DNA of 22,065 nt from Flavobacteriales bacterium (GCA_002683775.1 NYTT01000069.1:1-22065), one strand, 5' to 3'. Counted from the stretch's first letter, positions 8,108-15,366 are shown. Notes: generated by a model not told the origin, from the sequence alone. Numbers and translations: made by a program.

Positions 8108-9295
8108 ATGTTATTAGAAATGAAAGTACCAAGTCCAGGAGAATCAATATCTGAAGTTGAGATAGCTGAATGGCTTGTCAAGGATGGAGATTACGTTGAG
8201 AAAGATCAATCTATAGCTGAAATAGATTCAGACAAGGCAACTTTAGAATTACCCGCAGAGCAAAGTGGAAAGATAACTATTATTGTTAATGAAGGTGAAA
8301 CTGTAGCTGTAGGAGATATTGTTTGTACTATTGATACTTCAATTATTGGTGAAAGTAAAGAACCCTTTTTGAAAGATAAGGGTTCTGCTGAAATTAAAAG
8401 TAATGATATAATTAAAAAACAAGCAACTTTAAAGAAAGCGACACCGTTAGCATCTGCAATAATTAGTGATTTAGAGATATCTGAAAATGAGGTTAAGGGT
8501 ACAGGAGAGTTAGGTAAAATTACTAAAAATGATGTCTTAGATGCAGTCGGGGTCGTCTCAGAAAGTGGTCCACGAGGCACTTCAAGGAAAAAAATGTCAA
8601 CACTAAGAAGAAAAATTGCAAGCAGATTAGTTGCTGTCAAGAATGAAACAGCCATGTTAACTACTTTTAATGAAGTCGACATGACTAAAATTTTTGAAAT
8701 AAGAAAAAAATATAAAGATAAATTTAAAGATAAATATGATGTAGGATTAGGTTTCATGTCATTTTTCACTAAATCAGTTACCATTGCATTAAAGGCATTT
8801 CCAGATGTTAATTCAATGATTGATAAAAATGAAATAATTCATCATAATTACACTGATATTGGTATTGCAGTAAGCGCACCTAAAGGTTTGATGGTTCCAG
8901 TTATAAGAAATGCTGAATTACTTAATTTTCAAGAAATTGAATCTGAGATAAAGAGATTGGCAATTAAAGCTCGTGATGGCAGATTAACTATAAATGAAAT
9001 GCTGGGAGGTACTTTTACAATTACTAATGGCGGTGTCTTTGGTTCAATGCTTTCAACACCAATTATAAATCCCCCCCAATCTGCTATATTGGGCATGCAT
9101 AATATTCTTGAAAGACCAATGGCAATTGATGGAGAGGTTAAAATAAGACCTATTATGTATGTTGCACTCTCATATGACCATAGAGTAATTGATGGAAGAG
9201 AGTCAGTTGGCTTTTTAGTAAAAGTTAAAGAATGCTTAGAAAACCCAGTTGAGTTATTAATGGGTGGAGATGCAGAAAATTATCTAGCTTTGTAA
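8108..9295 (+). CDS. sucB: 2-oxoglutarate dehydrogenase E2 (dihydrolipoyl succinyltransferase)
   Basis: E2o transfers the succinyl group from E1-bound thiamine diphosphate to CoA through a lipoyl lysine. The 395-residue protein has the expected three parts: a single lipoyl domain at about 1-75 with the modified Lys43 in EIDSDKATLE; a Lys/Ala-rich linker leading to a peripheral-subunit-binding domain at about 113-147 (TPLASAIISDLEISENEVKG); and a catalytic acyltransferase domain from about 160 with HRVIDG, His358 and Asp362 being the catalytic pair. The KMSTLRRKIASRLV segment and GTFTITNGGVFGS are typical of this family. The E3 gene is not in the window. The seven-C run at 9071-9077 is in frame and encodes part of the conserved NPPQSAILGMH segment. 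Confidence 0.95.
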   Translation: MLLEMKVPSPGESISEVEIAEWLVKDGDYVEKDQSIAEIDSDKATLELPAEQSGKITIIVNEGETVAVGDIVCTIDTSIIGESKEPFLKDKGSAEIKSNDIIKKQATLKKATPLASAIISDLEISENEVKGTGELGKITKNDVLDAVGVVSESGPRGTSRKKMSTLRRKIASRLVAVKNETAMLTTFNEVDMTKIFEIRKKYKDKFKDKYDVGLGFMSFFTKSVTIALKAFPDVNSMIDKNEIIHHNYTDIGIAVSAPKGLMVPVIRNAELLNFQEIESEIKRLAIKARDGRLTINEMLGGTFTITNGGVFGSMLSTPIINPPQSAILGMHNILERPMAIDGEVKIRPIMYVALSYDHRVIDGRESVGFLVKVKECLENPVELLMGGDAENYLAL

Positions 9296-9312
9296 ATAAA
9301 ATTTCTATTTGA

Positions 9313-10317
9313 TTAAACATTCCAAGTATCACCAGAAAATAACAATTCGTTTACGTTATTAAATTTTGCATTTCTTTTCTCATAATCTATTTGAGAATTC
9401 ATGTCACTATCAAAAGTAGATCTTTTTACAGATCTAATTACTCCTAAAGCTGCTGGAAATTCTGGGGGTCTCATTCTTGCTAACATTGCATGTAAGGTAG
9501 AATCTTGTTCATAAGCATCATGTACTAATATATCATCTATAGTTATCCCATTTTCACCTATTATAACTGTTTCAAGTTTAAACTTATTTAGTACTATTCC
9601 TTTATTCATTGTAGCCCCATATAAAATTGGCTTACCATGTTCTAATATCAATTGAGCATCTTTTTTAACTTCTTTTCCAGTAATTGATGAAAAAGTTTTA
9701 TCATTAAAAATAACACAGTTTTGCAATATTTCTATTAAAGATGTCCCTTTATGAGCTTCAGCTTCAACAAATATTTTTTGCATCAATTTTGGATTAGTGT
9801 CAACAACTCTAGCAAAAAAGGAACTCTTTGCTCCTAATGATAAATCTGATGGGGAGAAAGGTTCGTCAGTTGTTCCGTGAGGATTTGATTTTGTTTTAAT
9901 TCCTTTTTTAGAAGTTGGAGAAAATTGACCTTTAGTTAATCCATATATTTCATTATTAAAAAGAAGAATATTAATATCAATATTTCTTCTTAAAGCATGT
10001 ATAAAATGATTTCCTCCTATTGCTAATGCGTCGCCATCTCCAGTGATTTGCCAGACACTTAGATTAGGATTTGCTAATTTCATTCCGGTTGCGAATGCTG
10101 GGGCTCTTCCATGAATACTATGAAATCCATAAGTATCCATATAATAAGGAAATCTAGATGAGCATCCAATTCCAGAAATAAAAATGAAATCTTCTTTTTT
10201 TCTATTAAGTAAAGGCAATGATTTCTGCATAGCTCTTAATATTGCATAATCACCACAACCAGGACACCACCTAACCTCTTGATCGCTTGAAAAGTCTTTA
10301 TTTGTTAGTTTTTCCAT
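9313..10317 (-). CDS. korB: 2-oxoglutarate (2-oxoacid):ferredoxin oxidoreductase, beta subunit
   Basis: KorB is the catalytic thiamine-diphosphate and [4Fe-4S] subunit of an oxygen-tolerant type 2-oxoacid:ferredoxin oxidoreductase. The 334 residues show CPGCGDYAIL at 18-27, GIGCSSR at 49-55, the thiamine diphosphate motif GDGDALAIGGNH at 93-104 ending in NNEIYGLTKGQFSPTS near 121-136, and Cys201. The four cysteines 18, 21, 52 and 201 are the likely ligands of one cluster; there is no extra ferredoxin domain. Its ATG shares one base with the korA stop (TAATG), a coupled arrangement. Substrate preference for 2-oxoglutarate rests on resemblance to bacterial KorAB and on the sucAB context, so pyruvate or branched-chain oxoacids remain possible. 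Confidence 0.9.
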   Translation of the reverse strand: MEKLTNKDFSSDQEVRWCPGCGDYAILRAMQKSLPLLNRKKEDFIFISGIGCSSRFPYYMDTYGFHSIHGRAPAFATGMKLANPNLSVWQITGDGDALAIGGNHFIHALRRNIDINILLFNNEIYGLTKGQFSPTSKKGIKTKSNPHGTTDEPFSPSDLSLGAKSSFFARVVDTNPKLMQKIFVEAEAHKGTSLIEILQNCVIFNDKTFSSITGKEVKKDAQLILEHGKPILYGATMNKGIVLNKFKLETVIIGENGITIDDILVHDAYEQDSTLHAMLARMRPPEFPAALGVIRSVKRSTFDSDMNSQIDYEKRNAKFNNVNELLFSGDTWNV

Positions 10318-12155
10318 TATTTTGATAATAGTGATTTAAAATGTGCTTCTAATTCTATAGATGTAAATGGAAACCCCTGAAGCTTGTTGTATTGTTCAAA
10401 AACAAATCCCTGAAAGTTCATTCTTAAATAATTTGCAAATTGTCCTGCATTGAGTTCGCAAACTACAATTCTTTTAAATTTTGATAAGATTTCTTTAGTA
10501 TTACTTGGAAGAGGATTAATATAATTAAAATGACATAATCCAACACTATTGTCATCTTTAAGCAATGCTCCAACTGCTGAGTATAGTGATCCAAATGTCC
10601 CTCCCCATCCAACGACTAATAAATTTCCGCTTTCTTTCCCATATATTTTTTGCTCCGGTATTATGTTAGAAAGACGATTTATTTTTTCAGAACGAATTTT
10701 ACACATTTTTTCATGATTTTCTGGATCATAAGATACGTTGCCTGTTATATCCTCCTTTTCTAACCCTCCAAGTCTATGTTCTAATCCTTTTGTTCCAGGA
10801 ATTGCAATCTTTCTAGAAAATGTTTTTTTATCTCTTGCATACGGGAAATAATTATCTTCTTCTTTAGCAACATTTGGATTAATTTTAGGCATATCATTTG
10901 TGGATTTTATCTTCCATGGTTCAGCACCATTACCCAAATATCCATCAGATAATAAGATAACAGGTGTGTTATGCTCCAAAGTTATTTTTGAAGCTTGATA
11001 AGCCCAATCAAAACAATTTGCAGGTGTAGAAGATGCTAAAACAACAGCGGGGCTTTCCCCATTTCTTCCATAAAGAGCTTGCATTAAATCAGATTGTTCT
11101 GTTTTTGTTGGCAGTCCAGTTGATGGGCCTCCTCTTTGTACATCAACAACAACCAGTGGGAGCTCAGTCATTATTGCTAATCCAATGGCTTCTCCTTTTA
11201 GCGCTAATCCAGGTCCTGATGTTGTTGTAATAGCAAGGCTACCACAAAAACTTGCTCCTATTGCCGAACATATTCCTGCAATTTCATCTTCAGCTTGGAA
11301 GGTTTTAACTCCTAAATTCTTATGTTTTGCAAGTTCATGTAAAATATCTGATGCAGGTGTTATAGGGTATGATCCTAGAAATAACTCTTTCTTTGCATTT
11401 TCAGCTGCTGCCAGAAAGCCCCATGACATAGCTTGATTCCCCATAACATTTCTATATGTACCTTTAGGAAGCTTAGCTGATAAAACAGTGTAAGAAGATG
11501 AAAGAGCTTCAATTGTATCTGCAAAATTATATCCTGCATGCATAACTTTAATATTTGCTTCAACTAGCTCTGGTGATTTCTTAAATTTTGCTTTTAAGAA
11601 AGATTCTGTTTGTTGCATAGGTCTATTAAACATCCAATATACAATCCCAAGTGCAAACATATTTTTTGCTCTTCCAATACTCTTACCGTCTAGTTTAGAA
11701 TCTTTAAGTGTCTCTCTTGTGAGTTTTGTTATCGGAGCTTCAATTATATTGTATCCTTCAAATGAGTTATCTTCAAGTGGTGATTGTTCGTATCCAGCTT
11801 TGTCAAAATCTCTCTGATTGAAGCTGTCAATATTTACAATTATACTTCCTCCTTTTTTAATGAAATTTTTATTAGCTTTCAAAGCAGCTGGATTCATAGC
11901 TACCAAAACATCTGCTATGTCTCCAGGAGTATTGATATCTATTCTTCCAATATGAATTTGAAATCCTGAAACTCCAGCTACAGTTCCTTGAGGGGCTCTA
12001 ATTTCAGCAGGATAATCAGGAAAAGTTGCTAAATCATTTCCAAGTAAAGCGGAAGTGTCTGTAAATTGGGTTCCGGTAAGTTGCATACCATCACCAGAGT
12101 CACCTGCAAATTTGATTACTACTTTTTCTAAATCAACAACTTTTGAATTATTCAT
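10317..12155 (-). CDS. korA: 2-oxoglutarate (2-oxoacid):ferredoxin oxidoreductase, fused gamma-alpha subunit
   Basis: A 612-residue fusion of the gamma and alpha parts, as in mycobacterial and Bacteroidota KorA. The gamma domain (about 10-210) opens with IKFAGDSGDGMQLTG at 14-28 and has ATFPDYPAEIRAPQGTVAGV at 43-62. The alpha/POR N-terminal domain follows with GSYPITPASDIL at 261-272, FQAEDEIAGICSAIGAS at 286-302, TTTSGPGLALK at 310-320 and VDVQRGGPSTGLPTKTEQSD. I chose the ATG at 12155 over the upstream GTG at 12170 because a -7 promoter element at 12182-12189 would leave almost no leader for the GTG. It partners korB, whose gene overlaps its end by one base. The enzyme would reduce ferredoxin while making succinyl-CoA, or run in reverse. 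Confidence 0.92.
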   Translation of the reverse strand: MNNSKVVDLEKVVIKFAGDSGDGMQLTGTQFTDTSALLGNDLATFPDYPAEIRAPQGTVAGVSGFQIHIGRIDINTPGDIADVLVAMNPAALKANKNFIKKGGSIIVNIDSFNQRDFDKAGYEQSPLEDNSFEGYNIIEAPITKLTRETLKDSKLDGKSIGRAKNMFALGIVYWMFNRPMQQTESFLKAKFKKSPELVEANIKVMHAGYNFADTIEALSSSYTVLSAKLPKGTYRNVMGNQAMSWGFLAAAENAKKELFLGSYPITPASDILHELAKHKNLGVKTFQAEDEIAGICSAIGASFCGSLAITTTSGPGLALKGEAIGLAIMTELPLVVVDVQRGGPSTGLPTKTEQSDLMQALYGRNGESPAVVLASSTPANCFDWAYQASKITLEHNTPVILLSDGYLGNGAEPWKIKSTNDMPKINPNVAKEEDNYFPYARDKKTFSRKIAIPGTKGLEHRLGGLEKEDITGNVSYDPENHEKMCKIRSEKINRLSNIIPEQKIYGKESGNLLVVGWGGTFGSLYSAVGALLKDDNSVGLCHFNYINPLPSNTKEILSKFKRIVVCELNAGQFANYLRMNFQGFVFEQYNKLQGFPFTSIELEAHFKSLLSK

Positions 12156-12181
12156 AATTTTACTTTGCACCTTTTATTTAA

Positions 12182-12189
12182 CAAAAATA
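12182..12189 (-). promoter_or_regulatory. Putative -7 promoter element for korAB
   Basis: On the minus strand this reads TATTTTTG, a match to TAnnTTTG, 26 bases before the korA ATG. It is in the divergent region shared with the ferredoxin gene. No convincing -33 TTG is seen. Confidence 0.5.
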
Positions 12190-12257
12190 CAAAGCTTCTT
12201 TATAACACGATGTTTTTTTATTGTTTTGTTGCCATACAGAATCAATTTAAATTAATT

Positions 12258-12267
12258 TTACATGTAA
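12258..12267. promoter_or_regulatory. Palindrome in the ferredoxin promoter region
   Basis: TTACATGTAA is a perfect 10-base palindrome, directly followed by an overlapping GTAATTAC palindrome at 12264-12271. It lies about 20 bases before the ferredoxin -7 element, where the -33 contact would be, and also between the two divergent promoters. A regulator-binding role is only inference. Confidence 0.25.
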
Positions 12268-12286
12268 TTACTTAATAAAAAAGACT

Positions 12287-12294
12287 TATTTTTG
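12287..12294 (+). promoter_or_regulatory. Putative -7 promoter element for the ferredoxin gene
   Basis: TATTTTTG matches TAnnTTTG and lies 17 bases before the ATG at 12312, a spacing similar to that at pyrH and nfu. Confidence 0.5.
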
Positions 12295-12311
12295 TGTTTT
12301 AAATTAATGAT

Positions 12312-12629
12312 ATGGCTATTAAAATAACAGATGACTGTATAAATTGCGAGGCATGCGAACCCGAATGTCCAAATAATGCAATTTATTCTCCTGAACAAGC
12401 GTGGAAATTTTCAGATGGTACTACGATGAATGATAATACAGAAAGAGAAGATGGAGGTTTCTCCGATGAATTCTTTTATATCGCAACTGATAAATGTACT
12501 GAATGTATCGGTTTTCATGACGAGCCACAATGTGCTGCTGTCTGTCCTGTTGATTGTTGTATAGATGACACTGATAATGTTGAAACTGAAGATGAGTTAA
12601 TGCTCAAAAAAGAGAAATTGCACGCCTAG
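12312..12629 (+). CDS. 2[4Fe-4S] ferredoxin, Allochromatium (Alvin) type
   Basis: A small soluble electron carrier of 105 residues. Cluster I uses Cys9, 12, 15 and 19 (CxxCxxCxxxCP). Cluster II uses Cys62, 65, 74 and 78 with an eight-residue loop between the second and third ligands (CTECIGFHDEPQCAAVCP) and a C-terminal extension, the mark of Alvin-type ferredoxins, which tend to have very low potentials. Two further cysteines, 82 and 83, follow. The 40-residue insert between the clusters is acidic and typical of Bacteroidota homologues. It sits divergently beside korAB, so it may be the electron acceptor of that enzyme; this pairing is inferred from position only. Confidence 0.93.
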   Translation: MAIKITDDCINCEACEPECPNNAIYSPEQAWKFSDGTTMNDNTEREDGGFSDEFFYIATDKCTECIGFHDEPQCAAVCPVDCCIDDTDNVETEDELMLKKEKLHA

Positions 12630-12657
12630 TTTCTTTTATAAAAATATTTTTTAGAAA
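12630..12657. terminator. Possible AT-only bidirectional terminator between convergent genes
   Basis: The 31 bases between the ferredoxin stop and the stop of the convergent beta-barrel gene start TTTCT and end AGAAA with a T/A-rich imperfect inverted repeat between, including runs of T on both strands. The stem is weak and imperfect, so activity is uncertain. Confidence 0.25.
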
Positions 12658-12660
12658 AAG

Positions 12661-13374
12661 TTATTCTCCAAAAAAATATCGAAAGTCTAAAGTTACAAAA
12701 GAGCCTATTAATTCTAAATAGTATTTATCTTTAAAATCTACATTATTAAAATTAGCATTATTGTCTTTGTACTCAGGATAAATTCTGCCTAATTCAGTCC
12801 ACGGCCTATGAAGACTAGTTCCAAAATAATAGAATCCACTTTCAGACGATCTATATTCAATGCCTATATTAGCTAGCAAAGCTATATAGCTACCTGTTTT
12901 TCTATAGGTATTTTGAATAAAATTATCAGACATATTACCATAAGATAAAATATCTGATGTTTGAATATTGTAGGATAATCCAAATGCAACATTTAGATAC
13001 CACAATTCTTTAATCTGAACATAGGTAAGTAATTGAATTGGTAGTTCATATGATCTTAGTCCAAAAAATGTTTCATCATTATCAATTTGAATGTTATCAA
13101 TAGAAAGCGAATAGTTCCTCTGAATATAATTAATTCCAGATTCAATTGAGAAAGTTTGATTAACCTTTTGTCTCAATAACATTCCAAGTGAGTAACTATA
13201 TCCTGGTTTTAAATTAAAAGTAAAAAAGTTAATTTCTTCTTGAAAGTGTGAAGAATTAAAGTATGATGAAGGTATTATAGGTTTGTATTGTATTCCAAAA
13301 GTCGTTAAATTATTTTGTCCATTAACTTTACAAAAAAAAACTAAAGAAAATAAAAGTAAAAGATTACTCTTCAT
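12661..13374 (-). CDS. Outer-membrane beta-barrel protein of unknown function
   Basis: I do not recognise a named family. The 237 residues start with a signal peptide, MKSNLLLLFSLVFFCKVNGQ, cleaved probably before the Gln. The rest is alternating polar/aromatic segments such as YSLGMLLRQKV, FSIESGINYIQR, WYLNVAFGLSYNI and FYYFGTSLHRPW, as in small (about eight- to ten-strand) Bacteroidota beta-barrels of the PorT/OMP_b-brl type, and it ends on aromatic-rich LDFRYFFGE. I choose the ATG at 13374; a TTG two codons upstream would put a Leu before it. The start lies 11 bases inside the end of nfu, so the pair is probably co-translated. A surface or envelope role is inferred. Confidence 0.7.
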   Translation of the reverse strand: MKSNLLLLFSLVFFCKVNGQNNLTTFGIQYKPIIPSSYFNSSHFQEEINFFTFNLKPGYSYSLGMLLRQKVNQTFSIESGINYIQRNYSLSIDNIQIDNDETFFGLRSYELPIQLLTYVQIKELWYLNVAFGLSYNIQTSDILSYGNMSDNFIQNTYRKTGSYIALLANIGIEYRSSESGFYYFGTSLHRPWTELGRIYPEYKDNNANFNNVDFKDKYYLELIGSFVTLDFRYFFGE

Positions 13375-13951
13375 TAGCAATAACTTCTATTTCTGGACTT
13401 ATCTTTTGCCTCAACAATGTTTCGATACCTCCTTTTAAAGTGCTTGTCGAAGACGGACAGCCACTACAAGCTCCTTTGAGATCTACACAAACAATATTCT
13501 CTTTATAATAGTTTAAAGTAATAGCTCCACCATCAGATTCTACAGCTGGAGCAATGTATTCATTTAATATGGCTTCAACCTCTTTTTCTTTTTGAGTTAA
13601 TACTCGGCTATTTGCGTACTGTTTATCATTTATAGTATTTTCTTTTGCAACTTTAATATCCTTTGTATGGTTTGTTATTTCATTACTATTTAGATGTTCA
13701 GTAATAAATATTCTTAACTGCATCGCAATACTTTCCCATTCTAAATTTTTAATTTTTGTTATAGAGATAAAATTAGAACTCATGTAGATACTTTCAACAA
13801 AGGGAAATTTTAATAATTCAATTGCTATAGATATGCCATGCGCTTCCCCAACATTTTTAATCTCAATACTTTTATCTGCAAGCATTCTATTTGAAACAAA
13901 TTTCATTACTTCAGGATTAGGTGTGCTTTCAGCATAAATACTATAATTCAT
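13364..13951 (-). CDS. nfu: NifU-like iron-sulfur carrier protein (Nfu)
   Basis: Nfu proteins carry and deliver [4Fe-4S] clusters to target apoproteins. The 195-residue product has the N-terminal Nfu domain at about 1-88 (ESTPNPEVMKFV at 8-19), a polar linker at about 90-118, and the C-terminal NifU domain at about 120-195 with the cluster-binding Cys162 and Cys165 in GACSGCPSSTSTLKGGIE. I use the ATG at 13951; the frame extends back to a TTG at 13981, but those ten codons cover the predicted promoter and would break the conserved N-terminus. The downstream beta-barrel gene begins within its last codons. Proximity to KorAB and a ferredoxin, all Fe-S proteins, is suggestive but may be chance. 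Confidence 0.92.
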   Translation of the reverse strand: MNYSIYAESTPNPEVMKFVSNRMLADKSIEIKNVGEAHGISIAIELLKFPFVESIYMSSNFISITKIKNLEWESIAMQLRIFITEHLNSNEITNHTKDIKVAKENTINDKQYANSRVLTQKEKEVEAILNEYIAPAVESDGGAITLNYYKENIVCVDLKGACSGCPSSTSTLKGGIETLLRQKISPEIEVIANEE

Positions 13952-13957
13952 AATGTT

Positions 13958-13974
13958 TATTTTTGTCAAAAATA
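13958..13974. promoter_or_regulatory. Face-to-face -7 elements for gamma-carbonic anhydrase gene and nfu
   Basis: The perfect 17-base palindrome TATTTTTG-T-CAAAAATA contains a -7 element on each strand: 13958-13965 reads rightward to the gamma-carbonic anhydrase gene, and 13967-13974 reads leftward to nfu. One base separates them. Distances to the ATGs are 23 and 15 bases. The two promoters could not be occupied together. Confidence 0.5.
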
Positions 13975-13988
13975 CAAACAATTTAATG

Positions 13989-14504
13989 ATGGCATTAATA
14001 AAAAGTGTAAAAGGTAAAACACCAATTTTTGGGGATAATGTTTATAAAGCAGAAAACTCAACTATTGTTGGTGATGTAATTACAGGAAATAATTGTAGTA
14101 TCTGGTTTGCAGCTGTGATTAGGGGAGATGTAAATGCAATTAGAATTGGTAACAATGTAAATATTCAAGATGGAGCAGTAATCCATTGTACATTTAAAAA
14201 GTTTAAAACGATTTTAGGTAATAATATCTCTATAGGACATAATGCTGTAGTTCATGGTTGTATTATTAATGATAATGTTCTTGTAGGCATTGGTGCAATT
14301 GTAATGGATGGTGCAATAATTGAGAGTAATACTATAATTGCAGCCGGAGCAGTTGTTCTTGAAGGAACTCGAGTTGAATCTGGCAGTATTTTTGCTGGTG
14401 TCCCTGCCAAAAAAGTAAAGGAGTTAAATAGTGAACAAACAGGTCGCTTGATTAAAGGAATATCAAAAAATTATTTAATATACTCTTCTTGGTTTAAAGA
14501 TTAA
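13989..14504 (+). CDS. Gamma-class carbonic anhydrase-like protein (left-handed beta-helix)
   Basis: A 171-residue hexapeptide-repeat protein of the YrdA/PaaY/gamma-carbonic anhydrase group. Repeats such as STIVGD, NCSIWFAAVIRGD and NNVNIQDGAVIH build the left-handed beta-helix. The metal ligands His66, His84 and His89 are all present, as are the Arg45-x-Asp47 pair that matches the conserved Arg/Asp of the archaeal enzyme; the acidic proton-shuttle loop of that enzyme is absent, as in most bacterial members, so CO2 hydration activity is not certain. The start is ATG at 13989; an ATG directly before it (13986) is equally readable, while the in-frame ATG at 13953 lies upstream of the promoter element. 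Stop codon is 2 bases from that of convergent murI. Confidence 0.87.
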   Translation: MALIKSVKGKTPIFGDNVYKAENSTIVGDVITGNNCSIWFAAVIRGDVNAIRIGNNVNIQDGAVIHCTFKKFKTILGNNISIGHNAVVHGCIINDNVLVGIGAIVMDGAIIESNTIIAAGAVVLEGTRVESGSIFAGVPAKKVKELNSEQTGRLIKGISKNYLIYSSWFKD

Positions 14505-14506
14505 TT

Positions 14507-15301
14507 TCAAATGTTTACTTCTTCTAATTTAATATATTCCTTAAAAAAGAAATTAGCACTTTCTTCAAATGATTTCGTAAAGTTTGAAACATAAAATTGA
14601 TGTTTATTTTTTTTACTATTACTCAGTATATCATTTTTTTCAAGTTGTTCTGCAATGTGCTTAGCTACTATATTTGCTGAATCAATAACATTTACTTTTC
14701 CTTTATAATATTCGTTTATTTTATGACGAATTAATGGATAATGTGTACATGCTAATATCAAATGCTCAATATTAGCTAATTTTTTGTTTGCTAAATAATT
14801 TGCTATAACTGTCTGGCTAATATCATCATTTATAAAGCCTTCCTCAATCATAGGAGCTAAAAGAGGAGTTGTTAATGATGAAACTTTTGCTGACTTGCAA
14901 AGTGTTTTTATTTCAGTTTCATAAATATTAGATTGTATAGTTGCTTTTGTTCCAATTACACCAATATTATATTCAGAACATTGTTTAACTATATGATCAA
15001 CAATAGGATTAATAACATTAAAAACGGGTATTTTTTTAGCTGTTTTTTTTACTGATTTATATGCTAAAGAAGAAGCACTATTACAAGCAATGATTATTAT
15101 CTTACATTTTTTATGTAATAAGAATTGAGTGATTTTTATACTGTAATTCTGAATGGCTTTTTTTGATTTTTCACCATAAGGTAAATGTTCAGTGTCTCCA
15201 AAATAAATTATATCTTCATTTGGCAAAATCTTTTTTATTGCATGAGCTACTGTTAAACCTCCAATTCCAGAATCAAATATTCCAATAGGCTGATTATTCA
15301 T
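14507..15301 (-). CDS. murI: Glutamate racemase
   Basis: MurI converts L- to D-glutamate for peptidoglycan. The 264-residue protein has the N-terminal IGIFDSGIGGLTV with Asp10, PYGEKS near 41-46, the first catalytic cysteine Cys73 in IACNSAS and the second, Cys185, in ACTHYPL with His187. This is a complete catalytic set. It is the last gene of the minus-strand envelope block, but is separated from the ompH genes by a strong terminator, and I see no TAnnTTTG in the 65-base gap, so it either relies on read-through or has an unrecognised promoter. Confidence 0.95.
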   Translation of the reverse strand: MNNQPIGIFDSGIGGLTVAHAIKKILPNEDIIYFGDTEHLPYGEKSKKAIQNYSIKITQFLLHKKCKIIIIACNSASSLAYKSVKKTAKKIPVFNVINPIVDHIVKQCSEYNIGVIGTKATIQSNIYETEIKTLCKSAKVSSLTTPLLAPMIEEGFINDDISQTVIANYLANKKLANIEHLILACTHYPLIRHKINEYYKGKVNVIDSANIVAKHIAEQLEKNDILSNSKKNKHQFYVSNFTKSFEESANFFFKEYIKLEEVNI

Positions 15302-15314
15302 TTTTTAAATATAT

Positions 15315-15343
15315 AAAAAAAGCATCACAATTGATGCTTTTTT
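15315..15343 (-). terminator. Intrinsic terminator between ompH and murI
   Basis: GCATCA at 15322-15327 pairs with TGATGC at 15332-15337 around a CAAT loop. Seven A and six T flank the stem and lengthen it to about 12 bp, giving a U-tract on either strand. It lies 23 bases after the ompH stop and ends the uppS-bamA-ompH transcript, at least in part. Confidence 0.85.
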
Positions 15344-15366
15344 AATCTAGTATGTGGCTTTGGAGA

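Noticed and set aside
8206..8784. 192-codon open frame on the minus strand inside sucB
   Set aside because: It lies wholly antisense to a well-conserved lipoyl/E2 gene, has no family motif and no promoter; the length comes from the codon bias of sucB.
9071..9077. Run of seven C as a possible frameshift in sucB
   Set aside because: The reading frame continues through the conserved NPPQSAILGMH and catalytic HRVIDG segments, so the run is genuine and in frame.
11033..11436. Overlapping plus-strand frames inside korA
   Set aside because: Both oppose conserved thiamine-diphosphate-domain sequence and have no features of real proteins.
9313..12155. KorAB as evidence of an operating reductive TCA cycle
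   Set aside because: No ATP-citrate lyase, fumarate reductase or pyruvate synthase is in the window, and KorAB also occurs in ordinary heterotrophs.
12156..12170. GTG start for korA five codons upstream
   Set aside because: It would leave almost no leader after the -7 element at 12182-12189, and the added residues are not conserved.
13952..13981. TTG start for nfu ten codons upstream
   Set aside because: The extension overlaps the predicted -7 element and precedes the conserved N-terminus.
13953..13988. Upstream ATG for the gamma-carbonic anhydrase gene
   Set aside because: It lies before the -7 element, so it would not be in the transcript, and the extra residues do not match the family.
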